Positions 1 through 6,017 of a DNA stretch of 7,122 nt are shown here, piece by piece. The notes beneath the pieces are model-generated. The model did not search any database. It was not told the origin of the DNA and saw nothing but the letters and a program-made list of their open reading frames with translations. Source of the DNA: Clostridia bacterium (GTDB lineage: Bacteria; Bacillota_A; Clostridia; Oscillospirales; CAG-272). The position numbers and the translations under genes are program-made. The stretch is taken from positions 1-7,122 of the forward strand of contig JAFUQY010000201.1 of assembly GCA_017472105.1 (NCBI GenBank), written 5' to 3'. Position 1 is the stretch's first letter, and each line of letters starts with the position of its first letter.

Positions 1-69
1 TGATCCGGGCTCACGCGCGCCGGGGAGTTTGGATTATTATCTTTTATCTATTCAATATGATCTCTTATC

Positions 70-1497
70 TTAGTCGTCATCCGACGCGCTCCACAGGTCC
101 CACACCAGTGTTCCGTCGCGTTCCCTGATCGGAATGAAGACGGGCTTTTCTTTTCTCGTGTCGGTTGCGGAGTTGGGAGAATGCAGGGACAGGTACATCT
201 GACCGTCGGTATCGGTGAAGATCATGCCATGTCCGCCGTCCCATGTGCCGGTCATTGCCTTGGAGTACAGGAGGGGCTTATCCTGCGTCCATTTGCCGTC
301 GACTCTGCCGTTATCGCTTCTTGCAATACCCACGCAGTATCCGGCGGAATCCCAGTTCGACCAGATCATGATGAGCTCGCCGGTTTCGCATTTATACATC
401 CAGCATCCGTCGGTGACGCCGTTCTTCGACCATGACGGATCGTCCGCGCGGAACAGCTCGATGGGTTCGGAAATGAAGTGGGTCAGGTCATCGGAGAGCT
501 TCGCCGCCGCCATTCTGCCGATTTTGTCATCCGTAGACGTCCATTCGTGTACAAAAATCATCCACGGCTGACCGTCCTCGTCGACATAAAACGTACCGTC
601 GATGGCATCCCAGTCGGACGGCGTGATGTGTCCGTTGGTGATCTCGACGAAAGGCCCTTCGGGGGTATCGGACTTCATGATGGTGCATCCGCGGTGCTCA
701 TTCACAGAGGAGCGGTAGGTCGTGAACATATAGTACGCGCCGTTGTAGTAATGGACTTCGGGAGCCCATCGGTCGCCTGCCACGTTCGGCGGATCCTGAG
801 CCACGACGCCGAGATCCGTCCACGAACCGCTGAGCTTGCCGGAGGTATTTTTATAGCACCGCCAGCCGGTTCCGTAAGCGTAGTAAGTGCCGTCCGCCAC
901 GACAATGCACGGGTCGCGGAGCTGATTGATCGAGGAAGTGATGATGGCGTTGATTTCCTTGCAGGAGCCTCTGACTTCAAGATTCTCCGGAACGGCCGCG
1001 CATTCATCGGTGATATACTCGGTGATAAAGCGGTCAATCGCCTCCATGCGGGCATACGCGCCCTTATACGCAATGATGATCTGCGTGTTTCCGTCGTAGG
1101 TTTTATGCGCCTTGATGATGTATTCACCGTTGCTCAGCGTATCCGTGAGAGCCTTGCAAGCTTCCCTGCGCTCGGAGCCGACGATGATTTCGTACGCAGT
1201 CTCCGGCTGATAATCGTCGAGCGGTCTGAGATCCACGTCCAGCTTATTGTCAAGCGCGTCGCGGATCTGGAGAATGTTGTATCGGAGCGCGTATTCGCAT
1301 TCCACGTCGTAAACGAGCTTGAAATCCGTCTTGCCGCCCTTTTCGGCGATCACGATGTCCTGTACAACAGGCTCCTGCACCTCGGTTTCCGGCACGGTAT
1401 CCGCAGTCGTTTCGGCAGGCTCCGCACCGCATCCGGCAGACGAGCAGAGCAAACCCGCCGCCAGCAGAATCAGAAGCCCTCTTTCCCGGAATTTCAT
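70..1497 (-). CDS. Secreted lipoprotein with glycoside hydrolase family 43 domain
   Basis: This 475-residue protein is predicted to be a lipid-anchored extracellular enzyme that cleaves arabinose- or xylose-containing plant polysaccharide side chains. Seen: an N-terminal MKFRERG followed by a hydrophobic stretch and a lipobox ending SSAGC, with the acylated Cys at 23; a Thr/Glu/Pro-rich linker at about 25-45; a domain at about 46-165; and a five-bladed-propeller GH43 domain at about 188-470. GH43 landmarks are RDPCIV (D195, general base), WAPEVHYYNG near 244, AIDGTFYVD (D300, pKa-modulating Asp), VTDGCW (D363, where the acid Glu is expected) and GGHGM (H423, the usual metal-site His). The 46-165 domain has the pattern YEIIVGS...NGEYIIKA...IIIAYKG, which resembles the N-terminal domain of GH67-type enzymes (inferred). 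The ATG start follows a strong AAGGAGG at 1505-1511 with 7-base spacing. It stands alone, so no substrate can be read from neighbours. The GH43 family call is firm; the substrate is unknown. Confidence 0.88.
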   Translation of the reverse strand: MKFRERGLLILLAAGLLCSSAGCGAEPAETTADTVPETEVQEPVVQDIVIAEKGGKTDFKLVYDVECEYALRYNILQIRDALDNKLDVDLRPLDDYQPETAYEIIVGSERREACKALTDTLSNGEYIIKAHKTYDGNTQIIIAYKGAYARMEAIDRFITEYITDECAAVPENLEVRGSCKEINAIITSSINQLRDPCIVVADGTYYAYGTGWRCYKNTSGKLSGSWTDLGVVAQDPPNVAGDRWAPEVHYYNGAYYMFTTYRSSVNEHRGCTIMKSDTPEGPFVEITNGHITPSDWDAIDGTFYVDEDGQPWMIFVHEWTSTDDKIGRMAAAKLSDDLTHFISEPIELFRADDPSWSKNGVTDGCWMYKCETGELIMIWSNWDSAGYCVGIARSDNGRVDGKWTQDKPLLYSKAMTGTWDGGHGMIFTDTDGQMYLSLHSPNSATDTRKEKPVFIPIRERDGTLVWDLWSASDDD

Positions 1498-1504
1498 GGA
1501 GATT

Positions 1505-1511
1505 CCTCCTT
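1505..1511 (-). promoter_or_regulatory. Ribosome binding site of the GH43 lipoprotein gene
   Basis: On the minus strand this reads AAGGAGG, a perfect anti-16S match, seven bases before the ATG at 1497. It fixes the start that gives an intact signal peptide and lipobox. Confidence 0.85.
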
Positions 1512-1541
1512 CAATAAAGGATCATTTCATTTGATGGAACT

Positions 1542-1570
1542 ATTATACAACATACCCGTCGGAAATTCCA
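1542..1570 (-). promoter_or_regulatory. Possible sigma-A promoter of the GH43 lipoprotein gene
   Basis: The minus strand carries a perfect TATAAT at 1547-1542. At 17-base spacing the -35 position (1570-1565) reads TGGAAT, only three of six consensus bases. The weak -35 suggests a low-level or activator-dependent promoter, which would fit a catabolic gene, but this is inference from one hexamer. Confidence 0.4.
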
Positions 1571-1664
1571 GTGGTTTCGTGAAATTTGATAAACAATTTA
1601 CAATACACGACGGCGGGAGGATAATCGCAATGGCATCAGCCAAATAAACTGTAGTCTTTTGTTA

Positions 1665-1711
1665 TCACAAAATAACGAAAAGCACGCACACCATTTCCGA
1701 TGCACGTGCTT
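1665..1711 (-). terminator. Intrinsic terminator of the antiporter gene
   Basis: Read on the minus strand just after the antiporter stop, AAGCACGTGCA (1711-1701) pairs with TGTGCGTGCTT (1690-1680) around a 10-base loop. The stem is 11 bp with two adjacent G-U pairs. It is followed by TTCGTTATTTT. The G-U pairs form only in the minus-strand RNA, so the hairpin is better in the direction of the antiporter transcript. Confidence 0.72.
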
Positions 1712-1722
1712 CGTATTCAGCT

Positions 1723-3006
1723 TTACTGCTTCTTTGCCGCATCAAGCTTCGCCTGTTCGCGGGCAGTGATGGGCTTTTCGGTGATTTCGCCGGCTTTTTC
1801 GAGAGCGATACGGGTCAGCAGAGGACCGACGAGCTCATAGATCAGGACGGCAAAGAGGGAGATGTTCCGGATGATAACGCCGGGAGCTCCGAGGGAAAGT
1901 GCGGTCAGGGACATGCCGAGACAAACGCCTGCCTGCGGAAGGAGCGTGATGCCGAGGTACTTCTGAATCGTCGGCTGACACTTCATGAACTTGGAAGAAA
2001 TGCTTGCGCCGATGATCTTGCCGGCGGAACGTGCAATGATGTAGACGACACCCACAAGGATGATCGCCCAGTCCGCGAATACGGAGAATTGCAGCTCGGA
2101 ACCGGAGATAACGAAGAACAGAACCATGATCGGGCCCGTCCAGCGATCCATGCGGTCCATGAGCTCTTCCGCGAAATCACAGAGATTGCAGAAGATTGTG
2201 CCCATCATCATGCAGACCAGCAGGGAGGAGAATCCGATCGTTACCGGACCGATCTCGAAGTGGAGCATGGACAGCGCTACCGCGAGGAATACGTATGTAA
2301 CGGAAATCGTCATACGCTTGGAACGGGAGTGGAAGAACTGCTCGGTGAAGTGGAACAGGAAGCCGATCACGGAACCGAGAACGAGGGATACCACAACCTC
2401 AATGATCGGGTTCACCAGTACGGATACCATGTCAACGTGTCCCATTTCGATTGCTTTCGCAATGCCGAAGGAAATCGCAAATACGATCAGACCGACAACG
2501 TCGTCGAGCGCAACGATGGGAAGCAGAATCTTGGTCAGAGGACCGTCAGCCTTGTACTGCTTGACAACCATGAGCGTTGCGGCAGGTGCGGTCGCGGTCG
2601 CAATGGCACCCAGCGTGATCGCACAGGACAGCGGGAGCTTTTCGGGAATGATGAAATGCAGAGCTACCAGCGCAATGTCAACAAACAGCGTTGCAACCAG
2701 TGCCTGGAAAATGGCAATCACCGTAGCCTGACGGCCGGTTTTCTTCAGCTCTTCCAGACGGAATTCACTGCCCATGGAGAAGGCAATGAAGCCGAGAGCA
2801 ACGTTGGAGATGAGAGAGAAGCTCTCTACGTTTTCAGTGGAGATAAAGCCGAGACCCTCGATGCCGAGACGGCCAAGGCAGTACGGACCGATGAGAATGC
2901 CGGCGACCAGATACGCGGTGACAGCGGGAAGGTTGAACCGCTTGGTCAGTCGGGACATCATCAGACCTGCAAGCATGGCAATGGACAGAGACAAAAGAAC
3001 CTGCAT
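1723..3006 (-). CDS. Cation/proton antiporter, CPA2 family (Na_H_Exchanger domain)
   Basis: This integral membrane protein of 427 residues probably exchanges Na+ or K+ for H+ across the cytoplasmic membrane. Seen: about a dozen hydrophobic segments across residues 1-400 and a short charged cytoplasmic tail (about 402-427). Family landmarks are LPAVTAYLVAGILIGP (26-41, first helices of CPA2 exchangers), ATATAPAA (136-143, the unwound-helix region of the ion site), ALDDVVGLIVF (D168-D169, the paired acidic residues of the ion site), RSAGKIIGA (R326, K330) and LLPQAGVCLGM (355-365). Known for the superfamily: an Asp-Asp pair usually marks electrogenic exchangers, while Asn-Asp marks electroneutral ones. 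There is no C-terminal RCK/TrkA-N domain, unlike KefB/KefC, so it is not a glutathione-gated K+ efflux protein of that type. The ATG is preceded by GAGGA at 3017-3013 with 6-base spacing. It has its own promoter and terminator, so it is monocistronic. Ion selectivity cannot be told from sequence. Confidence 0.9.
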   Translation of the reverse strand: MQVLLSLSIAMLAGLMMSRLTKRFNLPAVTAYLVAGILIGPYCLGRLGIEGLGFISTENVESFSLISNVALGFIAFSMGSEFRLEELKKTGRQATVIAIFQALVATLFVDIALVALHFIIPEKLPLSCAITLGAIATATAPAATLMVVKQYKADGPLTKILLPIVALDDVVGLIVFAISFGIAKAIEMGHVDMVSVLVNPIIEVVVSLVLGSVIGFLFHFTEQFFHSRSKRMTISVTYVFLAVALSMLHFEIGPVTIGFSSLLVCMMMGTIFCNLCDFAEELMDRMDRWTGPIMVLFFVISGSELQFSVFADWAIILVGVVYIIARSAGKIIGASISSKFMKCQPTIQKYLGITLLPQAGVCLGMSLTALSLGAPGVIIRNISLFAVLIYELVGPLLTRIALEKAGEITEKPITAREQAKLDAAKKQ

Positions 3007-3081
3007 GACAAATCCTCGATTCAGATCATAGTGATATTTTAGTTTTATGTTTATAAATCTGTACTTTTACGCACGCCTCCT

Positions 3082-3110
3082 ATTATACTCCAACGGGAGC
3101 GGAATTGCAA
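3082..3110 (-). promoter_or_regulatory. Sigma-A promoter of the antiporter gene
   Basis: The minus strand reads TTGCAA (3110-3105), a 17-base spacer, then a perfect TATAAT (3087-3082). The -35 matches four of six consensus bases. Transcription would start near 3075 and give a leader of about 70 bases. I see no riboswitch-like structure in that leader. Confidence 0.7.
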
Positions 3111-3184
3111 GGGGATAAAGTTCAGCAAGATTCCCATACAAAACGCGAAAAATTTGTGCATTATTTCGTTTTTTCCTGAAACCG

Positions 3185-3228
3185 GCAAACAAAAACGGCG
3201 ATACCCGGATTTTTTCGGAGACCGCCGT
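3185..3228 (-). terminator. Intrinsic terminator of the aminotransferase gene
   Basis: Shortly after the aminotransferase stop, the minus strand has ACGGCGGT (3228-3221) pairing with ATCGCCGT (3202-3195), an 8 bp stem with one G-U. It closes an 18-base loop that may pair partly within itself. A tail of TTTTTGTTTG follows. This is a standard Rho-independent terminator. Confidence 0.75.
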
Positions 3229-3242
3229 CGTTTTCATTCAAT

Positions 3243-4538
3243 TTACGCCTTCAGGAGCTTTTCCAGTGCCGCAACCTTGATGCAGGAGCAGAGGATTTCA
3301 ATCGCCTGCTTCAGCTCACGGGGTTCCGGATAGGTGGGCGCGATTCTGAGGTTGCTGCCCTTGGGGTCACGTCCGTAGGGATAGGTGGATCCCGCGGGAG
3401 TCAGGGTTACGCCGACGCTTCTTGCCAGCTGATATACCCGTCTTGCGCAGCCTTCCATGACGTACAGGCTGATGAAGTAGCCGCCGCGGGGCTCAGTCCA
3501 GTGCGCGATGTCGAGACCGTCGAGCTCCTTCGCGAACATATTCTGCACCAGCTCGAACTTCGGACGGATGATTGCCGCGTGGTGTCTCATGTGTTCCCGG
3601 ATGCCGTCCGCGTTCTTGAAGAACTTCACGTGGCGCATCTGGTTGATCTTGTCGTAGCCGATGGTCTGGGTTGCGATGATGGGACGGATCTGCTCGAGGT
3701 TCTTTTCGCTCGCCGCCATGATCGCCAGACCGGAGCCGGGGAAGCTGATCTTGGACGTGGATGCGAAGTAGAAAATGTTGTCCTCGGTGCCGTATTCCTT
3801 CGCCTTTTCGAAGATATCCGCAAGCGGAACTTCTTCGTCATACAGCTCGTGAACAGCGTACGCGTTGTCCCAGAAGATACGGAAGTCGGGTGCCGCGGGC
3901 TTCATTGCCGCAATCATGTCAACGACTTCGTCGGAATAGGTGATGCCTTCGGGATTTGCAAACTTCGGCACGCACCACATACCCTTCACGGACGGGTCGG
4001 AGCAGGCAATGTTGTACACTTCGTCCATATCGGGACCGTCCGCGTTCATCTTGACGGGAACCATTTCGATCCCGAGGGTGCGGCAGATGGTGAAGTGGCG
4101 GTCATATCCCGGGGACGGGCAGATGAACTTGATACGACCCTGACGGGACCACGGTTCATACCCGCCGGCAACGCCGAAGAGCATCGCGCGGACCATGGTG
4201 TCGTACATAACGTTGAGGGAAGAGTTGCCGAGGACGAGAATTCTCTCAGCGGGAATGCCGAGAAGATCGCTGAACAGCTTCTTGGTTTCCGGCAGACCGT
4301 CGAGGATACCGTAGTTACGGCAGTCCAGACCCTGCTCGCTGAAGCAGTCGCCTCTGTCGCTTACGATATTGAGCATCCCGGAGGACAGGTCAAGCTGTGC
4401 CTGATTGGGCTTGCCTCTGGTGAGGTCGAGGGTCAGGTTCATTTCCGACCAATGGTCGAGCTTGGACTGCTCCAGAATGAGCATATTTCTCAGTTCGTCC
4501 TGTGAATATTCCGAATAAGGTTTTCTGATGGTTGACAT
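3243..4538 (-). CDS. PLP-dependent aminotransferase, aspartate aminotransferase Ic type
   Basis: This 431-residue cytoplasmic enzyme is predicted to transfer an amino group between aspartate (or a similar amino acid) and 2-oxoglutarate. Seen: fold-type I landmarks throughout, including LTRGKPNQAQLDLS (39-52), GNSS (104-107, phosphate loop), FANPEG (N195), WDNAYAVH (D224 and Y227, ring contacts), STSKISFPGSG (K263, Schiff-base lysine) and NLRIAPTYP (R398, substrate carboxylate). The LTRGKP opening and the KFANPEG form, in place of NPTG, fit the Asp_aminotransf branch (PF12897), whose known members include the Corynebacterium aspartate aminotransferase; this placement is from memory of the family. 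Start choice: an in-frame GTG at 4604 would add 22 residues, but that stretch contains the promoter -10 box. The ATG at 4538 is preceded by CGGGGTATCACT, a weak GGGG ribosome site seven bases away, and gives the normal family N-terminus. It is probably monocistronic. Exact substrate is uncertain. Confidence 0.9.
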   Translation of the reverse strand: MSTIRKPYSEYSQDELRNMLILEQSKLDHWSEMNLTLDLTRGKPNQAQLDLSSGMLNIVSDRGDCFSEQGLDCRNYGILDGLPETKKLFSDLLGIPAERILVLGNSSLNVMYDTMVRAMLFGVAGGYEPWSRQGRIKFICPSPGYDRHFTICRTLGIEMVPVKMNADGPDMDEVYNIACSDPSVKGMWCVPKFANPEGITYSDEVVDMIAAMKPAAPDFRIFWDNAYAVHELYDEEVPLADIFEKAKEYGTEDNIFYFASTSKISFPGSGLAIMAASEKNLEQIRPIIATQTIGYDKINQMRHVKFFKNADGIREHMRHHAAIIRPKFELVQNMFAKELDGLDIAHWTEPRGGYFISLYVMEGCARRVYQLARSVGVTLTPAGSTYPYGRDPKGSNLRIAPTYPEPRELKQAIEILCSCIKVAALEKLLKA

Positions 4539-4584
4539 AGTGATACCCCGTGGTAATGAATCAGATTTGCGGTTATGATGCAAT

Positions 4585-4613
4585 ATTATAGCACAGCCGC
4601 GCACTGAAGTAAA
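4585..4613 (-). promoter_or_regulatory. Sigma-A promoter of the aminotransferase gene
   Basis: The minus strand reads TTTACT (4613-4608), a 17-base spacer, then a perfect TATAAT (4590-4585). The -35 matches four of six bases. The start of transcription would fall near 4578, about 40 bases before the ATG at 4538. It lies inside the longer GTG-initiated reading frame, so it argues against that start. Confidence 0.65.
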
Positions 4614-4669
4614 ATATCAAATTGTTATAAATTTTATATGGAATACGTTATCAATTCCCGTGAATACGC

Positions 4670-5596
4670 TTACTTGAGCAGACCGTTGAGGATTTTTTCC
4701 TCTGCTTCTTCGGCGGTAAGACCGAGGGTCATGAGCTTCATGATCTGATCGCCTGCGATTTTGCCGATTGCGGCTTCATGAACGAGGCGGGCATCGACGG
4801 AATTGGCGCAGATTTCGGGAATGGAGCGGATTTTCGCGTTGTCCATGATAATGGAGTCGCACTGCACGTGACCGAAGCAGTCGGCATTGCCGGTGAGCTT
4901 GGGATAGAACAGCTGAGTGGACTCGCCCTTCGCAACGGAGCGGGAGTTGATGCGTGCGCTGGAGTCGTCGCCGTTCAAGATAATCTCGGTATCGCTGACG
5001 ACATTCTGGTGACCGTCGGACATGAGGCGCTCCGCCATATTGACTTCACATCCGGCAGATGCGGTGATGACAGTCTTGCGGTTGGTGGAGTCGATGCCGC
5101 CGATCTGGACGGATTCGATATCGAGGACGGAATTTTCGCCGAGGTTGGCGGTCATTTCGGGGTTCATGATTCTCTCACCGGAGCCGTTGCCCTCGCCGTA
5201 GTGTTTTTCGATATAGCGGACCTTGGAATTTTTGCCGATCTCGAGGTGATGCACGCCGTCATGCGCGGACGCTTCGTCACCGGAGTTATGGATGCCGCAT
5301 CCCGCAACGATGAGAACGTCGCAGTCGTCGCCGATGATGAAGTCGTTGTAGACCATTTCGGTGAGGCCGGTTTTGGTGATGACGACGGGGATATGGACGG
5401 ACTTATTTTTGGTACCGGATTTTACGGTGATATTGATGCCGGGCTTATCGGTTTTGGTTTCGATGGTAATTTCATCGGTATTCTGCCGGCCTGCGGACTG
5501 ACCGTTTTCGCGGATATTATATGCGCCCTGCGGAGTTCCGTGAAGATCGGCGACCTTCTCGAGCAGTCCGCGGCGGATGTCTTCGTTCATGTTCAT
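4670..5596 (-). CDS. smsB: SufB/SufD-like Fe-S cluster scaffold protein (SmsB type)
   Basis: This 308-residue protein is predicted to be the scaffold on which Fe-S clusters are built with the SufC-like ATPase encoded at 6018-6740. It is much shorter than E. coli SufB (about 495) or SufD (about 420), as expected for the single SufB-like subunit of minimal SUF (SMS) systems. Seen: a short helical N-terminus; a beta-helix core from about 40 to 260; a His-rich motif GCGIHN (C100, H103) then SAHDGVHHLEIG (H112, H116, H117) and KHYGEG (131-136), as in archaeal homologues; and a C-terminal SufBD signature with HVQCDSI (C246), LVHEAAIGKI (H273, E274) and DQIMKLMTLGLTAEEAEEKI. C246 and E274 line up with the Cys and Glu that I recall as essential in E. 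coli SufB (C405, E434). A second ATG lies two codons in (5590). No clear Shine-Dalgarno is visible; upstream reads GAAAGCCGAAACCAAC. No strong terminator follows. Confidence 0.88.
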   Translation of the reverse strand: MNMNEDIRRGLLEKVADLHGTPQGAYNIRENGQSAGRQNTDEITIETKTDKPGINITVKSGTKNKSVHIPVVITKTGLTEMVYNDFIIGDDCDVLIVAGCGIHNSGDEASAHDGVHHLEIGKNSKVRYIEKHYGEGNGSGERIMNPEMTANLGENSVLDIESVQIGGIDSTNRKTVITASAGCEVNMAERLMSDGHQNVVSDTEIILNGDDSSARINSRSVAKGESTQLFYPKLTGNADCFGHVQCDSIIMDNAKIRSIPEICANSVDARLVHEAAIGKIAGDQIMKLMTLGLTAEEAEEKILNGLLK

Positions 5597-5674
5597 GTTG
5601 GTTTCGGCTTTCTATATTGTATTGTTTGGCTTACAGCCAGATGGTTTTACTTAAAGCGTTAGGGATCTATTGTA

Positions 5675-5691
5675 GAAAAGCTCCGCTTTTC
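5675..5691 (-). other. Perfect 7 bp hairpin, possible weak terminator or attenuator
   Basis: GAAAAGC and GCTTTTC pair around a 3-base loop, with an A-rich 5' side and U-rich 3' arm. On the minus strand it is followed by TACAAT rather than a run of T. It could slow or partly end transcripts coming from the ATPase gene before they reach the scaffold gene, but the missing U-tract makes it a weak terminator candidate. Confidence 0.35.
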
Positions 5692-5846
5692 AATTGAATT
5701 TTATGCCCTACGCAGGCGGCGCGAGAACCCTCTATCGCCGGGCTCTCGATTCGGCGACCAGGAGTGCCTGGACCCAAGGCTCCGCCGGGCGAGGGAGTTT
5801 TACAACGTGCAGTTGTTTAGTAGAGCGAACCCATTTTATCGTTTGT

Positions 5847-5882
5847 GTCACTGGATTCCCTCGGTAAGCTCAGCCTGCGGCG
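5847..5882. repeat. Direct repeat, copy A
   Basis: This 36-base unit begins GTCACTGGATT and ends CAGCCTGCGGCG. It matches copy B at 5923-5959 at both ends; the middle differs at several bases and by one inserted base. The two copies start 76 bases apart. Confidence 0.7.
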
Positions 5883-5922
5883 GCGAGACGAAATCGCATG
5901 TGGCTCTGACAGTCGCGACAGC

Positions 5923-5959
5923 GTCACTGGATTGCCCGGGTAAATTTCAGCCTGCGGCG
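5923..5959. repeat. Direct repeat, copy B
   Basis: This 37-base unit shares the ends GTCACTGGATT and CAGCCTGCGGCG with copy A, with divergence in the middle (GCCCGGGTAAATTT against CCCTCGGTAAGCT). The shared GCCTGCG core is complementary to CGCAGGC at 5711-5717, so a long-range stem across the element is possible. Confidence 0.7.
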
Positions 5960-6017
5960 CGGTTGTGATTTACGTTATGTCTGCTGAAGGAACGTCAGGC
6001 GATTCGTTATACATTCA

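Larger units (their letters stand above)
5597..6017 (-). repeat. Structured intergenic element between the two Fe-S genes
   Basis: This 421-base gap holds no convincing gene. It is packed with inverted repeats and one direct repeat. Seen: GCGTTAGGG (5656-5664) pairs with CCCTACGC (5706-5713) with one bulged base and encloses a perfect hairpin GAAAAGC-TCC-GCTTTTC (5675-5691). Next come a 9 bp stem 5722-5730/5740-5748 (fully paired only in minus-strand RNA, through a G-U), CCAGG-AGTG-CCTGG (5758-5771) nested inside CGGCG/CGCCG (5752-5756/5783-5787), and ACAAC-GTGCA-GTTGT (5802-5816). A direct repeat follows at 5847-5882 and 5923-5959. The middle is GC-rich. I infer a dispersed intergenic repeat, or a structured leader for the scaffold gene. 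I recognise no named family. No flanking target duplication was seen, so element ends are not defined; boundaries here are simply the gene ends. Confidence 0.55.

Noticed and set aside
478..1647. Long plus-strand open frame (389 codons) opposite the GH43 gene
   Set aside because: It lies antisense to a gene with clear GH43 motifs, has low-complexity Arg/Val/Asp-rich composition typical of shadow frames, and no family motif or ribosome site.
2089..3042. Plus-strand open frame opposite the antiporter
   Set aside because: The composition, rich in Gln, Asn, Arg and Glu, is what antisense of hydrophobic codons gives. The antiporter on the other strand has family motifs.
3501..4505. Plus-strand open frame opposite the aminotransferase
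   Set aside because: Antisense shadow; Val/Asp/Glu/His-rich with no recognisable domain, while the minus strand encodes an intact PLP enzyme.
4640..4658. GGAAT/ATTCC considered as terminator of the scaffold gene
   Set aside because: Only a 5 bp stem with a 9-base loop and a mixed A/T tail; too weak to call.
4778..5662. Plus-strand open frame (294 codons) opposite the Fe-S scaffold gene
   Set aside because: Gly/Asp/Val-rich antisense shadow of a well supported SufB-like gene; no ribosome site of note.
5847..5959. Two repeats considered as a tiny CRISPR array
   Set aside because: Only two imperfect copies, divergent in the centre and of unequal length, with no cas genes nearby.
5597..6017. 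Element considered as a known riboswitch or an insertion sequence
   Set aside because: No conserved riboswitch core I can recognise, no transposase fragment, and no terminal inverted repeats or target duplication that I could define.
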